This document shows positions 1 to 7,747 of a stretch of 64,000 nt of DNA, in pieces. Numbering within the stretch: the stretch's first letter is position 1; every line of letters begins with the position of its first letter. The position numbers and the translations under genes are program-made. The notes beneath the pieces were generated by a model. The model worked only from the letters and a program-made list of their open reading frames with translations. It ran no database searches and was not told the origin of the DNA. Origin of the DNA: Faecalibacterium sp. UBA1762 (GTDB lineage: Bacteria; Bacillota; Clostridia; Oscillospirales; Ruminococcaceae); the NCBI GenBank assembly GCA_002314755.1, contig DCHC01000036.1, forward strand, positions 268 to 64,267, written 5' to 3'.

Positions 1-68
1 GCCGTATCTGCTTCCGTGAGCTGGCCTACAAGGGTCAGATCCCGGGCGTCAAGAAAGCCAGCTGGTAA
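1..68 (+). CDS. rpsN: Ribosomal protein S14, zinc-type (C-terminal fragment)
   Basis: The window opens inside this gene. In the frame starting at base 3 the last 21 codons read RICFRELAYKGQIPGVKKASW, then TAA at 66-68. This is the diagnostic tail of the short, zinc-binding S14 of the 30S head, and the visible Cys would be one of the zinc ligands. The position directly before rpsH matches the Firmicutes spc operon. The 5' part lies outside the window. Confidence 0.95.
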   Translation, partial: RICFRELAYKGQIPGVKKASW

Positions 69-107
69 TTTACCGGCCGTCTTTTAAGACACACCCCTTT
101 TGGTCCG

Positions 108-152
108 AACCCGCGGAAGGTTGCCATCCGGCAAGACCCCGCGGTGTAACCT
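108..152 (+). promoter_or_regulatory. Hairpin in the rpsN-rpsH intercistronic gap
   Basis: The 113-base gap between rpsN and rpsH contains TTGCC-ATCC-GGCAA inside flanking CCGCGG copies, so a short hairpin with a longer helix is possible. There is no T-run, so it is not a terminator. It could be a translational control or processing site upstream of rpsH, but no known S8 target in this position can be asserted. Confidence 0.35.
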
Positions 153-181
153 AACTTATATTATTTAAGGAGGTAACTACC

Positions 182-577
182 ATGCAAATCACCGATCCTA
201 TCGCTGATCTGCTGACCCGCATCCGCAACGCTGCTACAGCGAAGCATGCGACGGTCGATGTCCCGTCTTCCAACCTGAAGAAGGCTATTGTCAACATTCT
301 GGTTGAGGAAGGCTATGTCAAGAGCGTCCAGGCTATTGAGGACAACAAGCAGGGAATGCTGCGTCTGACCCTCAGATACGAGGGCGGTAAGTCCGTCATC
401 ACTGGCCTGCGCCGTGTCTCCAAGCCTGGCCTGCGCATCTACTCCAACTGTGAGGAAATGCCCAAGGTTATGAAGGGCCTGGGTATTGCAATCGTTTCCA
501 CTTCCAAAGGCGTTATGACTGATAAGGCTGCCCGTGCTGCGCATGTTGGCGGCGAAGTCTTAGCCTTTGTCTGGTAA
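182..577 (+). CDS. rpsH: 30S ribosomal protein S8
   Basis: The 131-residue product has the usual S8 length and begins MQITDPIADLLTRIRNA, the classic S8 start. It ends with the conserved GGEVLAFVW tail. S8 binds 16S rRNA helix 21 in the central domain of the 30S subunit. The start is fixed by AAGGAGG about 7 bases upstream. It sits between rpsN and rplF as in other Firmicutes spc operons. Confidence 0.98.
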   Translation: MQITDPIADLLTRIRNAATAKHATVDVPSSNLKKAIVNILVEEGYVKSVQAIEDNKQGMLRLTLRYEGGKSVITGLRRVSKPGLRIYSNCEEMPKVMKGLGIAIVSTSKGVMTDKAARAAHVGGEVLAFVW

Positions 578-595
578 TTAGGGGGGCTTAAGACT

Positions 596-1141
596 ATGTC
601 GAGAATCGGAAGAAAACCCGTGGTCATTCCTGCCGGTGTTAACGTCACTATCGACGGTCAGAACATCACGGTGAAAGGCCCCAAAGGCACTTTGAATTCC
701 AATATTCATCCTCTCATCACCGCCAAGGTTGAGGGCAATGAGGTCATCGTCACCCGTGCGGATGATGAGAACCTGTCCCGCAGCGTTCACGGTCTGACCC
801 GCACCCTCATCAACAACATGGTGGTCGGCGTTTCCGAAGGCTTCAAGAAGGAGCTGGAGGTTCAGGGCGTCGGTTACCGTGTCCAGAAGCAGGGCAAGGA
901 TATGATCATGACCCTGGGCTTCTCTCATCCCGTTGTTGTCAGCGACACCGATGAGATTAAGATCGAAGTGCCCGATCCCAACCATATCACTATCGTTGGT
1001 ATCGACAAGCAAAAGGTTGGCCAGTTCGCAGCTGAAGTCCGCGGCAAGCGTCCTCCCGAACCCTACAAGGGCAAGGGTGTCCGTTATGTCGGTGAGTTTG
1101 TTGCTCACAAAGAGGGCAAAGCCGGCAAGGGCTCTAAATAA
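596..1141 (+). CDS. rplF: 50S ribosomal protein L6
   Basis: The 181-residue protein begins MSRIGRKPVVIPAGV and contains the C-terminal signature region PEPYKGKGVRYVGE. L6 consists of two related domains and lies near the factor-binding site of the 50S subunit. The length is normal. It is 18 bases downstream of rpsH and 18 bases upstream of rplR, consistent with one transcript. Confidence 0.98.
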   Translation: MSRIGRKPVVIPAGVNVTIDGQNITVKGPKGTLNSNIHPLITAKVEGNEVIVTRADDENLSRSVHGLTRTLINNMVVGVSEGFKKELEVQGVGYRVQKQGKDMIMTLGFSHPVVVSDTDEIKIEVPDPNHITIVGIDKQKVGQFAAEVRGKRPPEPYKGKGVRYVGEFVAHKEGKAGKGSK

Positions 1142-1159
1142 GGAAAGGAGTAAGAACAG

Positions 1160-1519
1160 ATGGTTTCTAAAATGGATAAAAATGCTGCTCGTCTGCATCG
1201 CCACGTTCGTGTTCGCGGCAAGATCAGCGGCACGGCGGAAATGCCCCGCCTGAACGTGTTCCGCTCCTCCAAACACATCTATGCCCAGATCATTGATGAT
1301 GTGGCAGGTGTGACCCTGGTCAGCGCGTCCAGCATGGATAAAGGCTTTGAGGCTAACGGCGGCAATATCGAAGGTGCTAAGGCCGTAGGTGCTGCAATCG
1401 CTAAGAAGGCTCTGGAGAAGAACATCACCACCGTCGTATTCGACCGCGGCGGCTATGTTTATCACGGCCGTGTGCAAGCTCTGGCCGAGGGCGCCCGTGA
1501 GGGCGGCTTGAAGCTGTAA
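1160..1519 (+). CDS. rplR: 50S ribosomal protein L18
   Basis: The 119-residue product is a full-length L18, the 5S rRNA-binding protein of the large subunit. The Arg/His-rich N-terminus (ARLHRHVRVRGKISG), the RLNVFRSSKHIYAQIIDD segment and the FDRGGYVYHGRVQALAEGAREGGL tail are typical. The start is preceded by GGAAAGGAG. The order rplF-rplR-rpsE is the conserved spc order. Confidence 0.98.
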   Translation: MVSKMDKNAARLHRHVRVRGKISGTAEMPRLNVFRSSKHIYAQIIDDVAGVTLVSASSMDKGFEANGGNIEGAKAVGAAIAKKALEKNITTVVFDRGGYVYHGRVQALAEGAREGGLKL

Positions 1520-1532
1520 GGAGGGGAATACG

Positions 1533-2036
1533 ATGCAAAAGTTCAATAACGCTCCGGAATCTGAAATGATTGAAAAGGTTGTCTATATCAACCGTGTTTC
1601 CAAGACCGTCAAGGGCGGCCGTGTCATGAAGTTCTCTGCTTTGGTTGTCGTCGGAGACGGCAAGGGCACCATCGGCTATGGCATGGGCAAGGCTGCAGAG
1701 GTACCCGAGGCTATTCGTAAGGGTATTGAAAATGCCAAGAAGAATATGGTTACTGTTGCCCTGAAAGACACCACCATCCCCCACGAGATCACCGGCGTGT
1801 TTGGTGCAGGCCGTGTACTGATGCGCCCCGCCGCTCCCGGTACCGGCGTTTTGGCCGGTGGTGCTGTGCGTGCCGTTTTGGAAGCTGCAGGTGTTAAGGA
1901 CATTCGTGCCAAATCTCTGCGTTCCAACAATCCCTGCAACGTGGTTGCCGCTACCTTTGAAGGTTTGCAGGCTCTGCGTACTGCCGAGCAGGTTGCTGCC
2001 ATTCGCGGCAAATCTGTCAAAGAGATTCTGGGTTAA
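1533..2036 (+). CDS. rpsE: 30S ribosomal protein S5
   Basis: The 167-residue protein matches S5, which helps maintain decoding fidelity and has a double-stranded-RNA-binding-like N-terminal domain. The VVGDGKGTIGYGMGKAAEVPEAIRKG block and GAGRVLMRPAAPGTGVLAGG segment are the family hallmarks. It follows rplR by 13 bases with AAGGAGGGG upstream, and is followed 14 bases later by rpmD. Confidence 0.98.
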   Translation: MQKFNNAPESEMIEKVVYINRVSKTVKGGRVMKFSALVVVGDGKGTIGYGMGKAAEVPEAIRKGIENAKKNMVTVALKDTTIPHEITGVFGAGRVLMRPAAPGTGVLAGGAVRAVLEAAGVKDIRAKSLRSNNPCNVVAATFEGLQALRTAEQVAAIRGKSVKEILG

Positions 2037-2050
2037 GGAGGTAGCTACCA

Positions 2051-2311
2051 ATGGCTGAAGAAAAGATCGTTGAAGCGGCAGCCGAAAAGGAAACTGCCGC
2101 CAAGAAAAAGCCCGCTGCAAAGCGTGCTGCCAAGAAGGCCGCCACTGTCACAATCACTCTGAAAAAGAGCCTGATCGCATGCAAGAAAAAGCAGATTGCG
2201 ACCGCCAACGCTCTGGGCCTGAAGCGCCCCGGCGATGTGACCGTACAGCCCGATAACGACTCCACCAAGGGCAAGATCGCTGCGATCGCTCATATGGTCG
2301 AAGTCCACTAA
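2051..2311 (+). CDS. rpmD: 50S ribosomal protein L30 with a Lys/Ala-rich N-terminal extension
   Basis: Residues from about 31 to 86 (TVTITLKKSLIACKKKQIAT to HMVEVH) form a complete L30 domain, which is normally about 60 residues. The first 30 residues are an added basic Ala/Lys tract (for example AAKKKPAAKRAAKKAA). The upstream ATG at 2051 has a good AGGAGG site, so the extension is likely translated. L30 is a surface protein of the 50S subunit; the added tail could contact rRNA, which is inference. Confidence 0.93.
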   Translation: MAEEKIVEAAAEKETAAKKKPAAKRAAKKAATVTITLKKSLIACKKKQIATANALGLKRPGDVTVQPDNDSTKGKIAAIAHMVEVH

Positions 2312-2330
2312 GTCCAGGAGGTTGCAATCA

Positions 2331-2768
2331 ATGAAACTTCATGAGTTACATCCCGCTGCAGGCGCCTCTAAAGAGGTAAAGCGTAAGGGTCGCGGCCACG
2401 GTTCCGGCAACGGCAAAACCGCTGGCTACGGTCACAAGGGTCAGAAAGCCCGTTCCGGCGTAAAAAAGGCCGGTTTCGAGGGCGGCCAGATGCCCCAGCA
2501 GCGTCGTCTGCCCAAGCGTGGCTTCAACAACATTTTTGCCACCGTATATGCCAATGTTAAGGTTTCCGACCTGGAGCGTTTTGAGAACGGTGCTGTTGTC
2601 ACCACTCAGACCCTGTTGGAGGCCGGCATCATCAAAAAGTCCCTGGATGGTGTTAAGGTTTTGGGTAACGGCGAGCTGACCAAAAAGCTCACCGTACAAG
2701 CCGCAGCCTTCAGCGCCGCCGCCAAAGAGAAAATCGAGAAGGTCGGTGGGAAGGCTGAGGTGATCTAA
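2331..2768 (+). CDS. rplO: 50S ribosomal protein L15
   Basis: The product (145 residues from the ATG at 2331) begins MKLHELHPAAGA and carries the Gly/Lys/Arg-rich extension GRGHGSGNGKTAGYGHKGQKARSG that threads into 23S rRNA. The start at 2331 is chosen over an in-frame upstream codon at 2322 because CAGGAGG lies at the correct distance and the family begins with MKLH. secY begins one base after its stop, so the two are translationally linked. Confidence 0.97.
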   Translation: MKLHELHPAAGASKEVKRKGRGHGSGNGKTAGYGHKGQKARSGVKKAGFEGGQMPQQRRLPKRGFNNIFATVYANVKVSDLERFENGAVVTTQTLLEAGIIKKSLDGVKVLGNGELTKKLTVQAAAFSAAAKEKIEKVGGKAEVI

Positions 2769-2769
2769 A

Positions 2770-4062
2770 GTGCTGAAGACTTTCCGTAATGCCTGGAAGA
2801 TTGAAGATCTCCGCAAGAAAATCCTCTTCACACTGCTGATCCTGTTGCTGTTCCGCCTGGGTGTTGCTATTCCCGTTCCCTTTATCAACCGGGAAGCTTT
2901 GGCAGAGTGGTTTACCGCTGCCTCTGAGGGCAATATGCTCAACTACCTGGATATGCTGACCGGTGGCAGCTTCTCTCAAGCCACCATCTTCGCCCTTGCT
3001 GTTACCCCCTACATCAACTCTTCCATTATTATTCAGCTGCTGACTGTAGCCATTCCGGCTTTGGAGCGTCTGGCTAAAGAGGGGGAAGAGGGTCAGCACA
3101 AGATCAACCGCATCACCCGCTATTCCACTGTCGGTATTGCTGTTGTAATGGGCTTTGCCTACTATATGCTGCTCCGCAACCAGAGCGCACTGTCTGATAC
3201 CGGCCTGTTTGCCGCTATTGTCATCGTCCTGTGCTTTACCGCCGGTTCTATGCTGATTACCTGGCTGGGTGAGCAGATAGACAGCAAGGGTATCGGCAAC
3301 GGCATCTCTCTGTTGATCTTTGTGGGTATCATCTCCCGCCTGACCAACCTGCCCAGTGCCGTTATGACATTTGTTTCCATTGGCAGTGTGTACTGGTGGT
3401 ACTACCTGTATCTGGCTTTGTATGTCCTCTTTGTGGTTGGCAGTGTTCTGTTTGTAGTCTTTCTGACCAACGCAGAGCGTCGCATCCCGGTCATGTATGC
3501 AAAGCGTGTTGTAGGCCGTAAGCAGTACGGTGGCCAAAATACCCACATCCCCATGAAGGTGAATATGAGCGGCGTTCTGCCGGTCATCTTTGCCAGTTCT
3601 TTGGTTTCTATTCCGGCCACGATTCTGACCTTCTTTCCCTCTATTGAGACAAAGGGTGGTTTCTGGGCCAGCTTCTTAGGCTTCTTCAAGTACACCAACT
3701 GGGGTTATGCCGTTGTGTACGCTTTGCTGATCTTCGCCTTTAACTATTTCTATGTGGCGATTCAGTACAATCCGGTGGAGATTGCCAACAACCTGCGTAA
3801 AAACAGCGGCACCATCCCCGGTATCCGTCCCGGTAAGCCCACCAGTGATTTCCTGACCAAGGCTCTGCGTAAGATCACCTTTATCGGTGCCATTGCGCTG
3901 GTACTGGTTGCTGTTCTGCCTATTGTTTTGGGCAAGATCACCGGTATCTCTATGTCCCTGGCAGGTACCTCTCTGCTGATCGTTGTCGGTGTCGCTCTGG
4001 ATGTCTGCCGCAGCATGGAAAGCTACATGCTGATGCGTCATCACAAGGGCTTCCTGGAATAA
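2770..4062 (+). CDS. secY: Preprotein translocase subunit SecY
   Basis: This 430-residue, ten-helix membrane protein is the pore of the Sec translocon. It begins at a GTG one base after rplO (MLKTFRNAWKIEDLRKKILFTLLILLLFRLG), and includes the ALAVTPYINSSIIIQLL plug/lateral-gate region and the cytosolic loop AERRIPVMYAKRVVGRK that contacts the ribosome and SecA. Length is standard. Location between rplO and adk is conserved across Firmicutes. Confidence 0.98.
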   Translation: MLKTFRNAWKIEDLRKKILFTLLILLLFRLGVAIPVPFINREALAEWFTAASEGNMLNYLDMLTGGSFSQATIFALAVTPYINSSIIIQLLTVAIPALERLAKEGEEGQHKINRITRYSTVGIAVVMGFAYYMLLRNQSALSDTGLFAAIVIVLCFTAGSMLITWLGEQIDSKGIGNGISLLIFVGIISRLTNLPSAVMTFVSIGSVYWWYYLYLALYVLFVVGSVLFVVFLTNAERRIPVMYAKRVVGRKQYGGQNTHIPMKVNMSGVLPVIFASSLVSIPATILTFFPSIETKGGFWASFLGFFKYTNWGYAVVYALLIFAFNYFYVAIQYNPVEIANNLRKNSGTIPGIRPGKPTSDFLTKALRKITFIGAIALVLVAVLPIVLGKITGISMSLAGTSLLIVVGVALDVCRSMESYMLMRHHKGFLE

Positions 4063-4090
4063 GCCGACTGTTGAGAATAGGAGGACCGCA

Positions 4091-4723
4091 ATGAATTTAA
4101 TTTTATTGGGCGCCCCCGGTGCCGGCAAAGGCACACAGGCAGAGATTATTTGTGATAAGCTCAATATTCCAACCATCAGTACCGGTAACATCCTTCGTGC
4201 CGCCATTCGGGAAGGTACGGAGATGGGACTGAAGGCCAAAGCAACTATTGATGCGGGTAAGCTTGTCTCCGATGATATCATCATCGCGATTGTTAAGGAA
4301 CGCCTGGCCCAGGATGACTGCAAAAATGGTTTTATTCTGGACGGCGTACCCCGTACGGTTGCGCAGGCCGAGGCACTGGAAAAAATGGGCATCCGTATTG
4401 ATAAAGTCGTGGATCTCGAGGTGCCGGACGCGGCAATTATTGCCCGTCTGTCCGGTCGCCGGGTCTGCTCGGCTTGCGGCGCAAGCTACCATACCGAGTA
4501 CAAGCCCAGCGCGAAGGAAGGTATCTGCGACTGCTGCGGCGGAGAGCTGATTGTTCGCAAGGACGATGAGCCTGCCACTGTACTGGATCGGCTGTCCGCT
4601 TACCATGACCAGACCGAGCCGCTGATCGGTTTTTACCGCGAGCGGGACAAGCTGGTTGTTGTGGAAGGCCAGGAAAAGGTCGAGGATACCTCCCGACTGG
4701 TTCTGGCCGCATTGGAGGCTTGA
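4091..4723 (+). CDS. adk: Adenylate kinase with zinc-binding lid
   Basis: The enzyme interconverts ATP plus AMP with two ADP. The P-loop GAPGAGKGT is at residues 7-15 and the AMP-binding DGVPRT is at about 84-89. The lid carries Cys126-x2-Cys129 and Cys146-x2-Cys149, the zinc site typical of Gram-positive adenylate kinases; an extra Cys148 is present. The 210-residue length is usual for the long form. Its TGA directly abuts the ATG of map, suggesting translational coupling. Confidence 0.98.
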   Translation: MNLILLGAPGAGKGTQAEIICDKLNIPTISTGNILRAAIREGTEMGLKAKATIDAGKLVSDDIIIAIVKERLAQDDCKNGFILDGVPRTVAQAEALEKMGIRIDKVVDLEVPDAAIIARLSGRRVCSACGASYHTEYKPSAKEGICDCCGGELIVRKDDEPATVLDRLSAYHDQTEPLIGFYRERDKLVVVEGQEKVEDTSRLVLAALEA

Positions 4724-5470
4724 ATGATTCCGGTTAAATCTCCCGCAGAACTTGAAAAAATGCGGCGAGCCTGCCAGATTACGGCTGCCGCCCTGAAAGA
4801 GGGCGGCGAGGCCGTCAAGCCCGGCGTCACCACCGCACAACTGGACCGCGTTGTTCACAACGCGATTGTTTCCATGGGTGCGAAACCTGCCTGTTTAGGA
4901 TACTGCGGTTTTCCCGCTGCAACCTGCATCTCCGTCAATGACGAGGTGGTGCACGGTATCCCCGGTTCACGAACGCTGCAAACCGGCGACATTGTCAGTC
5001 TCGACCTGTGTGCTGAGTATGACGGATTTGTCGGTGATAGCGCTGCCACTTTCGCGGTTGGAGAAATCTCCCCCGAGGCGCAGCGACTGCTGAAGGTGAC
5101 CCGAGAGGCGCTGGTGCGCGGCATTGCTGCCGCCCAGGCCGGCGCACGCATCGGTGATATCAGCTTTGCAGTGCAAAGCTACACCGAGCAGCAGGGCTTT
5201 GCAGTTATCCGGGACTATACAGGTCACGGCATTGGCCGTGAAATGCACGAATCTCCCGATGTGCCGAACTACGGCAAACCCGGTCACGGTCCCCGACTTG
5301 TTCCCGGCATGACCATCTGCATTGAGCCGATGATCGCCGAGAAAAGCTGGGCGGTCAGAATTCTTTCTGACGGCTGGACGGCCAAAACCCGGGATGGCGG
5401 CATGGCTGCTCATTTTGAGCATACTGTAGCTATTACAGCCAAGGGACCGGTCATCTTGACCAAACCCTAA
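4724..5470 (+). CDS. map: Methionine aminopeptidase, type I
   Basis: This 248-residue metalloprotease removes initiator Met from nascent proteins. The di-metal ligands of the family are all visible: Asp94, Asp105, His168, Glu201 and Glu232, with substrate-binding His78 and His175. There is no N-terminal SH3-binding extension, so it is a type Ia enzyme. The ATG immediately follows the adk stop with no intergenic base. Confidence 0.98.
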   Translation: MIPVKSPAELEKMRRACQITAAALKEGGEAVKPGVTTAQLDRVVHNAIVSMGAKPACLGYCGFPAATCISVNDEVVHGIPGSRTLQTGDIVSLDLCAEYDGFVGDSAATFAVGEISPEAQRLLKVTREALVRGIAAAQAGARIGDISFAVQSYTEQQGFAVIRDYTGHGIGREMHESPDVPNYGKPGHGPRLVPGMTICIEPMIAEKSWAVRILSDGWTAKTRDGGMAAHFEHTVAITAKGPVILTKP

Positions 5471-5482
5471 AGGGAGGCAACC

Positions 5483-5758
5483 ATGGATTATTGCTTAGGC
5501 ATGGTCGTACGCCCGCGCGCCGGCAGAGATGCAGGTCGCTGGTGTGTGATTTTTGCGCTGGAGGAGCCCTATGCGTGGATCGCCAACGGGGAGTGTCATC
5601 CCCTTGCCAGACCCAAACGCAAAAAGCTGCTGCACCTGTCCCGGACCAATACGGTCCTGGAGCCGGTTCAACTGACAACGGACGACAGTCTGAAACAGGC
5701 ACTGCAGGCTTTTACTGCCGGCGGTACCGCAAATCAAGGAGGCCAAGAGCTTGTCTAA
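5483..5758 (+). CDS. KOW-domain RNA-binding protein
   Basis: This 91-residue protein starts MDYCLGMVVRPRAGRDAGRWCVIFAL, matching the KOW-type beta-barrel RNA-binding protein that Clostridia encode between map and infA. The second half (from about residue 40) is basic with KRKKLLHLSRTN. It probably acts at the ribosome, but no specific function is established. It has AGGGAGG upstream and overlaps the start of infA by 8 bases, which implies coupled translation. Confidence 0.85.
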   Translation: MDYCLGMVVRPRAGRDAGRWCVIFALEEPYAWIANGECHPLARPKRKKLLHLSRTNTVLEPVQLTTDDSLKQALQAFTAGGTANQGGQELV

Positions 5759-5969
5759 AGAAGATGTCATTGAAGTAGAGGGCACCGTCATTGAGGCAAT
5801 GCCCAACGCCATGTTTCGGGTGGAGCTGGCCAACGGCCACCAGTTGATGGCACATATCTCCGGAAAGCTGCGGATGAATTTTATCCGTATTCTGCCCGGC
5901 GATAAGGTCACATTGGAAATGTCCCCCTACGACCTGAACAAGGGCCGTATCACCTGGCGTTCCAAATAA
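5751..5969 (+). CDS. infA: Translation initiation factor IF-1
   Basis: The 72-residue single OB-fold protein (SKEDVIEVEGTVIEAMPNAMFRVELANG) is standard IF-1, which occupies the 30S A site during initiation. The start codon is TTG at 5751, supported by AAGGAGG at 5736-5742 with eight bases of spacing and by family alignment. It overlaps the end of the KOW gene by 8 bases, so expression is likely reduced or coupled relative to ATG-started neighbours. Confidence 0.97.
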   Translation: MSKEDVIEVEGTVIEAMPNAMFRVELANGHQLMAHISGKLRMNFIRILPGDKVTLEMSPYDLNKGRITWRSK

Positions 5970-5979
5970 TTTCAGTCAA

Positions 5980-6042
5980 TCCTCGTATGGCTGCGCCGAC
6001 AGAGCAACGCCGCAGCTGCCCTTTTAACGGGCAAGTACGAGT
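5980..6042 (+). promoter_or_regulatory. Structured intercistronic RNA between infA and rpmJ
   Basis: The gap holds nested complementary segments: TCGTA...TACGA outermost, GGCTGCG...CGCAGC within, and a separate TGCCC-TTTTAA-CGGGCA hairpin. Together they allow a junction just upstream of the rpmJ ribosome binding site (GAAAGGAAAGG). No T-run follows, so termination is unlikely. A ribosomal-protein autoregulatory leader is a reasonable guess, but I cannot match it to a named family. Confidence 0.45.
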
Positions 6043-6062
6043 ATAGAAAGGAAAGGTATAAA

Positions 6063-6176
6063 ATGAAAGTAAAACCTTCCGTGAAACCCATTTGCGAAAA
6101 ATGCAAGGTAATCAAGCGCAAAGGTCGCGTTATGGTTATCTGCGAGAACCCCAAGCACAAGCAGCGTCAGGGCTAA
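6063..6176 (+). CDS. rpmJ: 50S ribosomal protein L36, zinc form
   Basis: This 37-residue protein reads MKVKPSVKPICEKC at its start and has the zinc ligands Cys11, Cys14, Cys27 and His32, so it is the C+ form of L36. It is a tiny structural protein of the 50S subunit near the peptidyl transferase region. GAAAGGAAAGG precedes the ATG. Placement between infA and rpsM is conserved. Confidence 0.97.
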   Translation: MKVKPSVKPICEKCKVIKRKGRVMVICENPKHKQRQG

Positions 6177-6189
6177 TTTGACCCCGACA

Positions 6190-6225
6190 GGGAGCCGAGT
6201 GCGTAGAATCCCGGCGCAGGCTCCG
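6190..6225 (+). promoter_or_regulatory. Stem-loop leader upstream of rpsM
   Basis: The rpmJ-rpsM gap folds as GGAGCC (6191-6196) with GGCTCC (6219-6224), enclosing TGCG (6200-6203) with CGCA (6215-6218) and an 11-base loop. It lacks a T-run. It lies 40 bases before the rpsM start, where a ribosomal-protein autogenous control element would be expected; the family is not identified. Confidence 0.45.
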
Positions 6226-6264
6226 ACAAGGACATGGGATGAACGAATTTAGGAGGCTAAATTT

Positions 6265-6636
6265 ATGGCTCGTATTGCCGGTGTAGACCTGCCTCGCGAG
6301 AAGCGCATTGAGACAGGCCTGACCTACATCTACGGTATCGGACCCAGCACCGCAAAGCGGATTCTGGCTGATACCAAGATCAACCCCGATACTCGCGTTA
6401 AGGATATTACTGACGACGAGGCACAGCTGATCCGTGACTATCTGGATGCCAACAACATCCTGGTAGAAGGCGACCTGCATCGCGATGTCGCTCTGAACAT
6501 CAAGCGTCTGGTTGAGATTCAGTGCTACCGTGGTGTACGCCACCGTAAAGGGCTGCCCGTGCGCGGTCAGCGTACCAAGACCAACGCCCGTACCCGTAAG
6601 GGCCCGAAGCGTACCGTCGCCAACAAGAAGAAATAA
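6265..6636 (+). CDS. rpsM: 30S ribosomal protein S13
   Basis: The 123-residue protein begins MARIAGVDLPREKRIETGLTYIYGIG and ends with the basic RTKTNARTRKGPKRTVANKKK tail that reaches the P-site tRNA. It is full length. AGGAGG is positioned 10 bases before the ATG. rpsM-rpsK-rpsD-rpoA-rplQ is the conserved alpha operon order. Confidence 0.98.
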   Translation: MARIAGVDLPREKRIETGLTYIYGIGPSTAKRILADTKINPDTRVKDITDDEAQLIRDYLDANNILVEGDLHRDVALNIKRLVEIQCYRGVRHRKGLPVRGQRTKTNARTRKGPKRTVANKKK

Positions 6637-6654
6637 CCGAGGAGGATAGGCTAA

Positions 6655-7062
6655 ATGGCTAAAGTAGCTGCTAAGAAGACAGTTGCTGCTCACGGCAAGA
6701 AACGTGAGCGCAAGAATATTGACCGTGGCGCTGCTCATATTCAGAGCACCTTCAACAATACCATCGTCACGATCACCGATACGCAGGGCAATGCCGTTTC
6801 CTGGGCCAGCGCAGGCGGCCTCGGTTTCCGCGGCTCCCGTAAGAGCACTCCCTATGCTGCACAGATGGCTGCTGAGACTGCCGCTAAGGGTGCAGTTGAC
6901 CATGGCATGAAGACCGTTGAGGTCTATGTCAAGGGCCCCGGCGCAGGCCGTGAGAGCGCAATTCGTGCACTGCAGGCCGCCGGTCTGGAGGTAAATATGA
7001 TCAAGGACGTTACCCCCATCCCCCACAATGGCTGCCGTCCGCCGAAAAGACGTCGTGTTTGA
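6655..7062 (+). CDS. rpsK: 30S ribosomal protein S11
   Basis: The 135-residue protein contains the S11 core AHIQSTFNNTIVTITDTQGNAVSWASAGGLGFRGSRKSTPYAAQ and the terminal NGCRPPKRRRV. S11 forms part of the 30S platform and contacts mRNA near the E site. It begins 18 bases after rpsM with GAGGAGG upstream. Confidence 0.98.
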   Translation: MAKVAAKKTVAAHGKKRERKNIDRGAAHIQSTFNNTIVTITDTQGNAVSWASAGGLGFRGSRKSTPYAAQMAAETAAKGAVDHGMKTVEVYVKGPGAGRESAIRALQAAGLEVNMIKDVTPIPHNGCRPPKRRRV

Positions 7063-7083
7063 TATAAGGGAGGACAAGAAACT

Positions 7084-7698
7084 ATGGCAAGATATACAGG
7101 CGCAGTTTGCCGCCAGTGCCGTCGTGAGGGCGAAAAGCTTTTCCTGAAGGGCGAGCGTTGCTACTCCGATAAGTGTGCTATGAACCGCAGAAGTTTTGCC
7201 CCCGGCCAACACGGCCAGGCCCGCAAGAAGTCCAGTGAATACGGTATTCAGCTGCGTGCTAAGCAGAAAGCAAAGCGTTACTATGGCGTTCTGGAGAGCC
7301 AGTTTGCTAAGTACTTTGAGGAAGCTGAGCGCAAGAATGGTATTACCGGTGAGAATCTGCTCAAGATCCTTGAGAGCAGACTGGACAATGTCGTTTACCG
7401 TGCCGGCTTTGCTATGAGCCGTAAAGAGGCTCGTCAGCTGGTTCTGCACCGTCATTTCACAGTGAACGGTCATGTCGTTAACATCGCTTCTTACGAGGTT
7501 AAGGCCGGTGATGTTATCGCTGTTAAAGACCGTGACTGCGAAAAGATCAAAGAGTGCATCGAAAAGAACTCTGGCCGTCCTCTGGTAGGTTGGATGGAAG
7601 CAGGCGATATGGCTGTTACCGTCAAGAATCTGCCCGAGCGCAGCGAAATCGACTTCAATGTTGAGGAGCACCTGATCGTCGAGTTGTACTCCAAGTAA
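7084..7698 (+). CDS. rpsD: 30S ribosomal protein S4, zinc form
   Basis: The 204-residue protein starts MARYTGAVCRQCRREG and has Cys9, Cys12, Cys26 and Cys31, marking it as the zinc-containing S4 type. The S4 RNA-binding domain runs from about residue 93 (LESRLDNVVYRAGFAMSRKEARQLVLHRHF). S4 nucleates 30S assembly. In this organism it sits inside the alpha operon, directly before rpoA, rather than as a stand-alone gene. Confidence 0.98.
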   Translation: MARYTGAVCRQCRREGEKLFLKGERCYSDKCAMNRRSFAPGQHGQARKKSSEYGIQLRAKQKAKRYYGVLESQFAKYFEEAERKNGITGENLLKILESRLDNVVYRAGFAMSRKEARQLVLHRHFTVNGHVVNIASYEVKAGDVIAVKDRDCEKIKECIEKNSGRPLVGWMEAGDMAVTVKNLPERSEIDFNVEEHLIVELYSK

Positions 7699-7747
7699 TC
7701 CGCACAGTAGCTTTGGGAATGCGAATCACAATAGGAGGGTTTCTTAG

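Noticed and set aside
578..1546. A 322-codon antisense frame over rplF-rplR
   Set aside because: Same codon-bias artefact as above.
6136..7671. A 511-codon open frame antisense to rpsM-rpsK-rpsD
   Set aside because: Shadow of codon bias in three certain ribosomal genes; no start signals and no plausible domain.
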